From Desulfopila sp. IMCC35006 (lineage in GTDB: Bacteria; Desulfobacterota; Desulfobulbia; Desulfobulbales; Desulfocapsaceae): 64,000 nt of DNA. The stretch lies in contig NZ_SWCM01000014.1 in the NCBI RefSeq assembly GCF_005116645.1, forward strand, positions 1 to 64,000, read 5' to 3'. A program made the translations under genes and the position numbers. Positions 8,826-16,448 of the stretch are shown piece by piece. Within the stretch, counting starts at the first letter, position 1. Each line of letters opens with the position of its first letter. Under the pieces are notes generated by a model. The model saw only the letters and a program-made list of their open reading frames with translations, did not search any database and was not told where the DNA came from.

Positions 8826-9686
8826 TTAGGCAGAGGTTTCGTGTTTGGTCATGATCAGATTTATAACGGCAAGTGTCGAGGTGGAGACGATGAGCAGAAA
8901 GGATACGGCGTTGATAATCGGGGTGGAGCCGTCGCGCACCTGAAGATAGAGATTAACCGGCAGGGTTGTTTCGGAGCCGACCAGAAAAAGCGTGGTGTTA
9001 AAATTTTCAAAACTCATCAGAAAGGCCACCGCACCGCTGCCAATCAGAGCTGGTCTAAGAAACGGCAGGGTGATAAAGCGGATGACCTCAAACCTGGTTG
9101 CGCCGAGGTTGAGGGCGGCTTCTTCCAGAGAGTGGTCGAATTTTTTCAGCCTGGCTGAGACTACCAGCAGGACGAACGTAGCGATAAAAGAGAATTGACC
9201 GAAAACAACCAGCCAGAAACTCGGGCGGAGAAAGGGTATATCCAGGCCCAAAGTGTCCTCAAAAAAGATGCCGAGGCTATTGGCGGTCAGCAGCAGGGAT
9301 ATTCCCAGGATAACCCCGGGAATGACCAGTGGGGTGAGGGCCAGAAAATACAGCCCCTGCTTGCCCGGGAATTGTTCCTGCTCAAAGAGAAAGGCGGCCA
9401 TCGTACCAACCACAACCGACAGGATTGATACCCACAGGGCCGTTTGAACACTGACCCAGATCGATCTCATATTGGAGCTGTCGTGCAGCAGACCGATGCG
9501 CTGAGGACCGTCGGCCAGAAACCAGTCCAGGGTGAACCCCTTCCAGGGAAGGGAGGGGAAGTTTGAGTCGTTGAAGGCCAGAATGCAGGTGATTACCAGC
9601 GGAGCAAATAAAAAGAGGTAAAACAGGATAATATAGATTCGGAAGGCGGTGGTATAGCCTCTTTGCCGGGGAAGGGTGCGGATCAT
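8826..9686 (-). CDS. potC: spermidine/putrescine-type ABC transporter permease (PotC-like)
   Basis: A 286-residue inner-membrane permease of the binding-protein-dependent type, with about six hydrophobic segments. The cytoplasmic EAA loop (LEEAALNLGATRFEVIRFITLPFLRPALI) contacts the ATPase. It is the last gene of the four-gene minus-strand transporter operon and overlaps the upstream permease by 4 bp. Family assignment to the PotC/PotI group is by order and length. The exact substrate (polyamine or a related cation) cannot be read from the sequence. Confidence 0.88.
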   Translation of the reverse strand: MIRTLPRQRGYTTAFRIYIILFYLFLFAPLVITCILAFNDSNFPSLPWKGFTLDWFLADGPQRIGLLHDSSNMRSIWVSVQTALWVSILSVVVGTMAAFLFEQEQFPGKQGLYFLALTPLVIPGVILGISLLLTANSLGIFFEDTLGLDIPFLRPSFWLVVFGQFSFIATFVLLVVSARLKKFDHSLEEAALNLGATRFEVIRFITLPFLRPALIGSGAVAFLMSFENFNTTLFLVGSETTLPVNLYLQVRDGSTPIINAVSFLLIVSTSTLAVINLIMTKHETSA

Positions 9687-10540
9687 GACAGGGCCTTGCC
9701 TAAGTGTTGTCTGCTTATTTTCAGACCGGACCAGATCAGTATCGAACTGAGGGCGAGCAGCAGGAAACCGAAGGCGGCACCCTGGTTCCAGTTAAAACTG
9801 GCAATGAATTCATTATAGATCTGCTCGGTAAACCAGAGTGAGTTCTTGCCCCCCATCAGTTTTGGCGTCAGGTAGTTGCCGAGTGCGAGCATAAACACGA
9901 CGATTGCGCCGGAAGTTATGCCCGGTGCCGCATAAGGAATGATGATGCGCAGGAAAATTGTCGTCGGCGAAGCCCCTAAATCATGGGCTGCCTCGATCAG
10001 GCTGTCGTCCATCGACTCAAGAGAGGAGATCAATGGCACCACCATAAAGAGCATGGAGGTGTAGACCAGTCCCATCAGCATACTGATATCGTTATAGAGC
10101 ATTTCCACCGGCACTTTGAGCAACCCTGTGCTGACGAGCAGATGGTTGATAACGCCGCTTTCCCGCAGCAGGATCATCCAGCCATAGACACGCACCAGCT
10201 CACTGACCCAGAACGGCATCAGCAGCAGGATAGTCAAAAAGCCGGTGAGACGGGGAGAGACCACCTTGGTAATGTAAAAGGCCACCGGAAAGGTTACCAG
10301 AAAAGTCAGAATCGTTACGATAATGGCATAGAGAGCGGTCCGGACAAAGGTATACCAGTAGATCTCTTCGGTGAAAAAATGGCGATAATTTGCCAGGGTC
10401 CAGACCATGTCCCCGGTATCGTTTTTGCCGTGCAATGACATGATCAACAGTTCGATATGCGGAACAATAATCAGCAACAGGAGCCACAGCAGCACTGGAG
10501 TGAGAAAAATAAAGAGCCCGAGGCGAAGGTGGTTCTTCAT
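9683..10540 (-). CDS. potB: spermidine/putrescine-type ABC transporter permease (PotB-like)
   Basis: A 285-residue permease that partners the PotC-like protein. An N-terminal transmembrane helix is followed by a periplasmic loop and a permease core with an EAA motif (LIEAAHDLGASPTTIFLRIIIPYAAPGI). The start lies 2 bases from the end of the ATPase gene, and its end overlaps the next gene by 4 bp, so the three are tightly coupled. The motif and length (about 285) match PotB/PotH. Confidence 0.88.
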   Translation of the reverse strand: MKNHLRLGLFIFLTPVLLWLLLLIIVPHIELLIMSLHGKNDTGDMVWTLANYRHFFTEEIYWYTFVRTALYAIIVTILTFLVTFPVAFYITKVVSPRLTGFLTILLLMPFWVSELVRVYGWMILLRESGVINHLLVSTGLLKVPVEMLYNDISMLMGLVYTSMLFMVVPLISSLESMDDSLIEAAHDLGASPTTIFLRIIIPYAAPGITSGAIVVFMLALGNYLTPKLMGGKNSLWFTEQIYNEFIASFNWNQGAAFGFLLLALSSILIWSGLKISRQHLGKALS

Positions 10541-10542
10541 GC

Positions 10543-11619
10543 CTATCCCCTCGGGTAACAGCGGCAGCTGCCGGCATGGACACCGGCTTTGACGGTATCG
10601 CCTTTGCCGATATGGCTAAACTGCTGATTTTGCGGCAGGGCGACGGTGAGTTCAAAATCGCTGTGCTCCATGGTGGCCAGCAGCTTGGTGTTTGAGCCGT
10701 CAAAGAGAATAGAGCGCACCGTAAGGGAAAAGAGGTTGATATCGCCAATGGAGTCGGCAGGGTCAAGAATAATTGATTCCGGCCGGATAAAGAGGTCGAG
10801 CTGGTCGCCCTGTGGCTGGCTCACTGCGGTTCCATACAGTTCAAGACCGAAGGTCGTTTGCACCTTCAGCGGGGCACTGGAGGTGACACGCACCGGCAGG
10901 ATATTCGTTTCCCCGACAAAACCGGCAACGAACCGGCTGGCCGGGTTGCTGTAAAGATTTCTTGGGGTATCGATCTGTTCGAATCGTCCGTGATTCATCA
11001 CCGCGACCCTGTTCGACATAACCAGCGCTTCGGATTGATCGTGGGTAATATACATAAAAGTGGTGCCCACATCGGCCTGGAGCTTTTTCAGCTCTATTTT
11101 CATCTGTTCCCGCAGCTTGAGATCTAGGGCACCAAGCGGTTCATCAAGGAGCAGCAGGGATGGCTCAAGGACCAGAGAGCGGGCAATGGCAACCCGCTGT
11201 TTCTGCCCACCTGAAAGCTGCGCAATATCTTTATCCCCGTAGCCGGGGAGATGGACACGCTCGAGCATGCTATCGACCCGCCGGGCTATTTCCGCTGCCG
11301 CTATTTTTTGGCGCTTCAGGCCAAAGGCAATATTTTCCCGGACGTTCATCATCGGAAACAGCGCCAGATTCTGAAAGACCAGGTTAACCGGCCGGCGGTT
11401 GGGCGGCACCGCGTGCATATCCCGGCCGCGGATCAGCAGTTGTCCTTCGGTGGGGGTCTGAAATCCGGCAATCATCCTGAGCAGCGTGGTTTTGCCGCAG
11501 CCGGACGGGCCGAGGATAGAAAAAAAACAGCCATCCTCCACCTGGAAACTAAGGGTGTCGACAGCTATGAATTTGCCAAAACATTTTTTAAGATTCTGAA
11601 TGTCGAGAACTGGGGCCAT
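10543..11619 (-). CDS. potA: spermidine/putrescine-type ABC transporter ATPase (PotA-like)
   Basis: A 358-residue ATPase. Walker A is GPSGCGKT (residues 37-44), the signature LSGGQKQRVAIAR, and Walker B LLLLDEPLGALD. A C-terminal TOBE-type domain follows (DLFIRPESIIL). The start is placed at the ATG beginning MAPVLDIQNL; an upstream in-frame ATG would add 13 atypical residues. It powers import by the two permeases downstream. It follows the binding-protein gene by about 90 bases. Confidence 0.88.
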   Translation of the reverse strand: MAPVLDIQNLKKCFGKFIAVDTLSFQVEDGCFFSILGPSGCGKTTLLRMIAGFQTPTEGQLLIRGRDMHAVPPNRRPVNLVFQNLALFPMMNVRENIAFGLKRQKIAAAEIARRVDSMLERVHLPGYGDKDIAQLSGGQKQRVAIARSLVLEPSLLLLDEPLGALDLKLREQMKIELKKLQADVGTTFMYITHDQSEALVMSNRVAVMNHGRFEQIDTPRNLYSNPASRFVAGFVGETNILPVRVTSSAPLKVQTTFGLELYGTAVSQPQGDQLDLFIRPESIILDPADSIGDINLFSLTVRSILFDGSNTKLLATMEHSDFELTVALPQNQQFSHIGKGDTVKAGVHAGSCRCYPRG

Positions 11620-11707
11620 TGCATGAACCACGCAGGAAAAATAAGACCCGACCTGCACTGCTTCTTAAGAAGAGAAGCAGAACAGGCGGGTAGTCGAAAT
11701 GACGGGT

Positions 11708-12769
11708 TTATTGCGCTGCCTTGACCATATCGAGGATTTTGCCTTCAAGCTGCTCGATCTCTGCCGAAACCGGCGGATACCATTTGATGTTGTCGATATC
11801 GGCTGCCGTGAATGAACGGCTGATATTATCGCGGACATCGGCATCCAGGTATTTTGCGGCATCTTTTGACGCGGTGGCGTATTTTTCCATATTGGAAAAG
11901 ACGGCGGCATTTTCCGGACGCATGATGAAGTTGATCCACTTATAGGCTCCATCGACGTTCTTGGCCTTTGCCGGAATGGCAAAAGTGTCGATCCAGCCAA
12001 GCGCGCCGCTTTTGGGTGCAACAAAGTCGATATCCGGGTTTTCGGCATGCAGTTTCCAGCCGCCGTTGTCCCAGCCCATGGCCACGGTGACCTCGCCACT
12101 GCGGATCATTTCCAGCAGGGCGTCGCCGTTCGACCAGTAGTTTTTTACGTAGGGTTTGGCCGCAATCATCTTGGCGGCGACACCGTCCATCAGTTTCTTG
12201 TAGGCGGCAGGGTCGTCATATTTGGCAAAGGGGTTGTCGCCGCCGGCAAAAGCCAGAGCGATCAGGGTTGGCCGTTTCAGCCGGTAGCTGATCCGGCCGG
12301 CATAGGCTTTATCGAGAAGCGCCGAATAATCTTTGGCTTCAGGGGCCAGCTTGGTGTTGACAATCAGCCCTGAGGTACCATAACAGAAGGGAACACCATA
12401 CGAGGCATCGCCCACCTTGGTGTTTTTTTGCACCGCCTCGAGCATCGAAGGAATGATCTGGGCGCTGTCGATTTTGCTGTAATCCATCGGTTGATAGATT
12501 TTGAATTCGGCCTGGACCGAGGAGATACGATCCTGGCTCGGTTGGGCCAGATCGAATCCGGCACCGCGGGTGGCCCGCAATTTGGCGATCATCTCTTCGT
12601 TGTTGGTCAGGGTCAACTCTACCTTTATCCCCGTCTCTTTCTCAAATTTATCGACCAGCTGCTGGGGGGCATACCCTTTCCAGGTGAGGATTTTCAGAGG
12701 CTCGGCAGCCTGGGCGGTTGTGACCAGCCACATCATTGTAATTGTCGCAAAGATAAGCAGTTTCTTCAT
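11708..12769 (-). CDS. potD: periplasmic substrate-binding protein of the polyamine-type ABC transporter
   Basis: A 353-residue secreted protein. Residues 1-21 form a Sec signal peptide ending at AQA-AEP. The mature part starts with LKILTWKGYAPQQLVDKFEKETG and has the fold-typical GTSGLIVNTK and MGWDNGGW elements of PotD/PotF. These proteins bind spermidine or putrescine and deliver them to the permease. First gene of the operon. The substrate is assigned by family only; related proteins bind other organic cations. Confidence 0.85.
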   Translation of the reverse strand: MKKLLIFATITMMWLVTTAQAAEPLKILTWKGYAPQQLVDKFEKETGIKVELTLTNNEEMIAKLRATRGAGFDLAQPSQDRISSVQAEFKIYQPMDYSKIDSAQIIPSMLEAVQKNTKVGDASYGVPFCYGTSGLIVNTKLAPEAKDYSALLDKAYAGRISYRLKRPTLIALAFAGGDNPFAKYDDPAAYKKLMDGVAAKMIAAKPYVKNYWSNGDALLEMIRSGEVTVAMGWDNGGWKLHAENPDIDFVAPKSGALGWIDTFAIPAKAKNVDGAYKWINFIMRPENAAVFSNMEKYATASKDAAKYLDADVRDNISRSFTAADIDNIKWYPPVSAEIEQLEGKILDMVKAAQ

Positions 12770-13451
12770 GAAATTTCTCCTTTTAGTGGTGTGTTAGCAG
12801 CTTCCTGACATCGGGACAGCAATACTTTATTCGCTGGAACAGGACAGAGCAATCTCATTCGAACAAAGGAAGAGATCCTAACGTAAATTTAATGCTTGAG
12901 ACTATTTCGTGATTTTCCGGAGGTCTTTGCGAAACAGCATCGATTTGCTCCGTAACCGTTCATCAGCACCCCATCTTCGTCCGATCAGGCCCCTTCTCCT
13001 AACCAATTATAGCTCAGGAGCCTGCCTCAGCGAACCTGGAGCACTGGATTAACGGTTACACATCCGGGGGTTATGCGGTCTTTTAAGGTGTTCCAGTGAA
13101 CGTTTGCATTTGCTCCTGCAGGCATTTCCTTAAAAAAAATTGCTGAACTTTTGCAGCTTCCTCTGCGGCACGAAAACTACTGGTATGCCTGCTTAGTTAT
13201 TACTCCGGATATATCAGTAAATCAAGGAAAACCTGGCAAATTCATGTTGCTTTAGTGCGTTCATTCCGGGTGGGCGGATTACAGGCAAAAAACGCCCTGG
13301 TCATAGAATCGAACTTGTATCTTCGCTGTTTGAACTTAGATTATTTCTTTGAGGAAGTTAGGACTTCCTAATCTGCCCGCCGCGTTGTATCGGAGTAATA
13401 ATGGTGGTGGGTTTTCGCGAATATAACCACATAAATATAAGAGGTAAGACA
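12770..13451. other. long intergenic region with one short inverted repeat
   Basis: About 680 bases between divergent genes, with no credible gene on either strand. AGGAAGT (13353-13359) and ACTTCCT (13363-13369) form an inverted repeat about 90 bases before the small gene at 13452. It could be an operator or a weak hairpin. The pot operon promoter must lie in the left part; I see no clear -35/-10 pair. Confidence 0.4.
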
Positions 13452-13622
13452 ATGAAAGGTGACTATGGCTCGATGGCCTGGGTAAATGATGAGAAAGGAA
13501 AAGAGTACGTCTGCACAGTTGATCCTCAGCACTTAAATGAAAAGAAACTGGAAAATCTCTCTGAGCAGGAAAAAAAGACATGTGAGGATGTCAACCAGAT
13601 TATTGGAACAGAACGCTGGTAA
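13452..13622 (+). CDS. small conserved-looking protein, 56 residues
   Basis: A compact charged soluble protein starting MKGDYGSMAWVNDEKGKEYVC and ending CEDVNQIIGTERW. It has two cysteines and no membrane segment or signal peptide. The ATG has a modest purine-rich site (GAGGTAAG) upstream; an in-frame ATG at 13401 would add 17 residues of poor quality. I do not recognise the family. The regular amphipathic sequence and codon use suggest a real gene. It lies upstream of the selD region on the same strand. Confidence 0.55.
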   Translation: MKGDYGSMAWVNDEKGKEYVCTVDPQHLNEKKLENLSEQEKKTCEDVNQIIGTERW

Positions 13623-13646
13623 CCTGTTGACTTAGTCATAGTTTTC

Positions 13647-14015
13647 TTGTGGCTCTTCCAGGAAAACTTAGGTCGTGCAGAGATGCACCCGTCGAGTTTT
13701 TTGGGGGGGTGTACTATCTTCAGCGTTTGGCGCACGGTCCGGCCGACAGAAAAAGAGGCGGGCTTTCCGAGCGATGATTTTTTCAGGCTGTGTAATGAGT
13801 CTTTTGATCAGAGACTGCGCTGCACAGCCTTTCTTTTCGCCTGATGTCGACAGGGAACAGGATTCGATCTTGCCCCCTTTCATAATCTGTTTATTATCCA
13901 TGATGGCGTCGTGAAACATCGTCATATACGAGGGAGAGGTCTTTTTCGTATTGATCCTGAACGTGGCAAATTAACGGGTGAATTTATCATTTCTCAACGG
14001 GGGTGCAAAGAGTAA
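13647..14015 (+). other. ORF with an in-frame TGA whose end overlaps the selD start
   Basis: One reading frame is open from about 13647 to the TAA at 14013-14015, except for one TGA at 13842-13844. The TAA overlaps the selD ATG by one base (TAATG), so this frame is probably translated. The part after the TGA looks protein-like (LFRIDPERGKLTGEFIIS, then QRGCKE). There is no good start after the TGA. Three explanations remain: a Sec codon (context FAUCRQG), a frameshift, or a decayed gene. The hairpin after this TGA is weak (4 bp). I do not recognise the product. Confidence 0.35.
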
Positions 14016-15067
14016 TGCGGTTTTTTAAGAAGAAAACACTTACCGGCTTGGCCAGGACCTGTGGCTGAGCGGCCAAAATCGGTCCGGCGGATCTGTCGGA
14101 CGCACTCAAGGGCTTGGCTTTTCGGCGTGATGAAAATCTGCTGGTAGGTGTAGAGACGAGCGATGATGCTGCGGTATACCGTCTTTCCGACGACGTGGCC
14201 ATGATCAACACTGTCGATTTTATCACACCTCCGGTCGATGATCCCTACTGGTTTGGGCAGATTTCGGCCGCGAACTCGATCTCCGATGTCTACTCCATGG
14301 GCGGCAAGCCCCTTACCGCCTTGAACCTGGTCATGTTTCCTACTGGTCATCTGGACATGGGGATTCTCAAGGATATCCTGCGGGGGGGCAACGACAAGGT
14401 TGTCGAGGCCGGGGCCTGTCTGGTGGGCGGTCATTCCGTTGACGATAATGAACCCAAATACGGTCTTTGTGTGAATGGAATTGTTCACCCTGACAGGATT
14501 ATAACCAATGCCGGAGCAAAGCCCGGGGACGCACTGATTTTGACGAAACCACTTGGGTCAGGGGTGCTTTTTAACGCAGTCCGAGCTGGTAAATTCAGCG
14601 GCGCCGAGCTTGAGCAGTCGGTTTTGCCAATCGTCGCTTCTTTGAACGGCCCGGCTATGGAAAAGGCGCTCCAGTACGATTTGCATGCCTGTACCGATAT
14701 CACCGGGTTTGGTATTCTCGGACATCTGGTGGAGCTTGCTGTTGGCAGTGGCGTCCATGCTTTTCTCGACTATAGTACGCTGCCCTTTTATTCGGGGGCC
14801 CAGGAGATGTACCGGAAAGGGCAGACAACCGGCAGCAATAAAGCCAACAGAGCTTTGGTGGCAAGATATCCCCTTGCCGTCGAATGTTCGATGCAGCCCT
14901 CGCAGGAAGAACTTCTTTACGATCCGCAAACTTCTGGTGGCTTGCTGCTTTCTCTGCCCGGGGAGCAGGCACAACGCCTCCTTTCAGACCTGCATGCTGC
15001 CGGCATGACTGTAGCTGTAAAAATCGGTGAGGTTGATGACAGCGGTGTCGGTATAACCGTTCAGTGA
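14015..15067 (+). CDS. selD: selenophosphate synthetase SelD, selenocysteine-containing (Sec18)
   Basis: SelD makes selenophosphate from selenide and ATP, the selenium donor for Sec-tRNA synthesis. Read through the TGA at 14066-14068, the protein has 350 residues, the normal SelD length. Its N-terminus has RTCGUAAKIGPADL, where E. coli SelD has Cys17. Downstream are the ATP-binding and core motifs GVETSDDAAVYRL, TVDFITPPVDDPYWFG, MGGKPLTALNL and TDITGFGILGHL. The ATG at 14015 overlaps the TAA of the preceding frame and has GGGGGTG upstream. A start after the TGA (14114) would lose the catalytic residue and glycine-rich loop. SelD is a known Sec-containing enzyme in many anaerobes. Confidence 0.95.
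14082..14101 (+). promoter_or_regulatory. putative SECIS hairpin of selD
   Basis: Thirteen bases after the TGA, GTCCG pairs perfectly with CGGAC around a 10-base loop beginning with G. The loop starts 18 bases after the TGA, within the 16-37 range usual for bacterial SECIS elements. Confidence 0.6.
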
Positions 15068-15142
15068 CACAACAAGTGCTGATCAAAACACTGCGTTGCC
15101 TAACTGTTTTTCCGCCACCTCGGCTCTGTAGATCTGTGTAGC

Positions 15143-15487
15143 CTATTGCTGGTTTTTGAGGACGGCCAGTGATGCATCAACCGAAGGGTAAATGGTTATA
15201 AATGAGTCGAATCCGGAAATTTCAAAAACTTCCTGGACATGCTCCTGCATGGCACAGGTGCTGAAGAGGAACTGGCCCGATTTATAGGCTTTGGCGATGT
15301 TCAGGATAACCCGCAATCCAGCGCTGGAAATATAGTCGAGCTTGTTGCAGTCAAAAACCAGATGTGCACTCGGTGCGGTCATGAATTCGTGGAGTTCCTG
15401 TTCAAAGAGTGGTGCAGAATTGGAATCAAGGCGTCCATTGAGAGAAAAGATGACGGCGTTGTTCTCTTTGGTTATTGTTGTTTTCAT
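15143..15487 (-). CDS. STAS-domain anti-sigma factor antagonist
   Basis: A 114-residue single STAS domain of the SpoIIAA/RsbV type. NGRLDSNSAPLFEQEL is followed by the phosphorylation-site region DCNKLDYISSAGLRVIL, with DYISSAG carrying the Ser normally phosphorylated by the partner kinase. The start is the ATG beginning MKTTITKENNAVIF. It is the last gene of a minus-strand operon with an anti-sigma-type kinase (25 bases upstream), a cyclic-nucleotide-binding protein and an ABC transporter. This points to partner switching. The phosphatase gene at 23046-24578 could dephosphorylate it. Confidence 0.88.
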   Translation of the reverse strand: MKTTITKENNAVIFSLNGRLDSNSAPLFEQELHEFMTAPSAHLVFDCNKLDYISSAGLRVILNIAKAYKSGQFLFSTCAMQEHVQEVFEISGFDSFITIYPSVDASLAVLKNQQ

Positions 15488-15512
15488 AGTGTATGCTCCA
15501 GGTGCCGTGCGG

Positions 15513-15932
15513 TTACCCGCAGTCCTTGGGTAATGTTTTTTGTAAGATAAGAACGTTCTCGTTATTCGACCTGGAATAATGCCAGCAGTCGCAGAATTTC
15601 TTCGCCAGATAAATACCGAGACCACCGCACTGCCTCTGTTCAAGGGGGAGAGACGTGTCGGGCAGGGCATTGATGGTCGGGTCGAATGGCGGCCCTGCAT
15701 CGACGACTTCTATTGTCAGCTCTCTGCCTGTTTTGGCAAGAGTAACCTCTATTGGATAGTTTTTTTTGTCGCCACCATGCTGGATGGCATTGGTAATCAA
15801 TTCGTCAAGAATAAGATTGATTTCGGATAAGCATTTTTTAGGAAGAGACCATTTTTGCTGCAAAATCTGCAGCTGCTCAAGCAGGGTGTCCAGTTCCGCC
15901 AGGTCGTTATGTATCTGGAATGAAGTCTTCAT
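15513..15932 (-). CDS. anti-sigma-factor-type serine kinase (HATPase, RsbW/SpoIIAB-like)
   Basis: A 139-residue GHKL ATPase domain. The N-box is LILDELITNAIQHGG, the G1 region VVDAGPPFDP, and the G2-like loop GGLGIYLAKKF. Proteins of this size in operons with STAS partners phosphorylate the STAS serine and are sequestered or released by it. It is separated from the preceding gene by 3 bases. No sigma factor is encoded nearby, so the output may be another protein, perhaps the ABC transporter. Confidence 0.88.
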   Translation of the reverse strand: MKTSFQIHNDLAELDTLLEQLQILQQKWSLPKKCLSEINLILDELITNAIQHGGDKKNYPIEVTLAKTGRELTIEVVDAGPPFDPTINALPDTSLPLEQRQCGGLGIYLAKKFCDCWHYSRSNNENVLILQKTLPKDCG

Positions 15933-15935
15933 GTC

Positions 15936-16448
15936 TTAGAGTGCGGTTACTCCGGTTTTTTCGAGGCAGCATTGTCCTGCCTCGTAGATGTTCTTTCTTT
16001 CCCACTCATACAGTTCTTTTAACAGGGCATTCAAAGAAAGGTTTGTCGTTTCGGGGAATTGTTCCAGGATTTTTGAAAAGTGTTTGCGGCTGATGATCAA
16101 GACAGTAGTCTTTGTTGCCGCCCGCAGAGTAAAGAGGGCGGGCATTGCTCCGAGAAGGGAGAGGAATCCGATGAAATCGCCTTTGGCATAGTGCTGGATG
16201 GTGATATTTTTTTTATCATGGTGTTTCAGCAGGGTCAGCTGCCCTTCGAGGATAAGGTAGGCCCGTCCGTAGTCGTCACCTTCCTCAAAAAGGATGTCGT
16301 TGGGAGAAATCAGGGCTCTTTCTGCAAGAAAAGCCAGGAGTTTCTGTGCCTTGGCGGGGAAATTAGCAAAGAAAGGAACTTCCTGCAGAAGTTCCAGATT
16401 CTGCTGCATCTCAGGGACTTGGTTGTTTTCGGCCGTAAATGAGCTCAT
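15936..16448 (-). CDS. cyclic-nucleotide-binding-domain protein
   Basis: A 170-residue cNMP-binding domain of the CRP/PKA type (LFEEGDDYGRAYLILEGQL, then GDFIGFLSLLGAMPALFTLRA), with no DNA-binding HTH after it. The binding-pocket Arg-Ala pair seen in cAMP proteins is not clear, so ligand binding is uncertain. The start is the ATG beginning MSSFTAENNQ, and it overlaps the 3' end of the ABC transporter gene by 38 bases. Likely a regulatory subunit acting with the ABC transporter and the STAS/kinase pair. Confidence 0.82.
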   Translation of the reverse strand: MSSFTAENNQVPEMQQNLELLQEVPFFANFPAKAQKLLAFLAERALISPNDILFEEGDDYGRAYLILEGQLTLLKHHDKKNITIQHYAKGDFIGFLSLLGAMPALFTLRAATKTTVLIISRKHFSKILEQFPETTNLSLNALLKELYEWERKNIYEAGQCCLEKTGVTAL

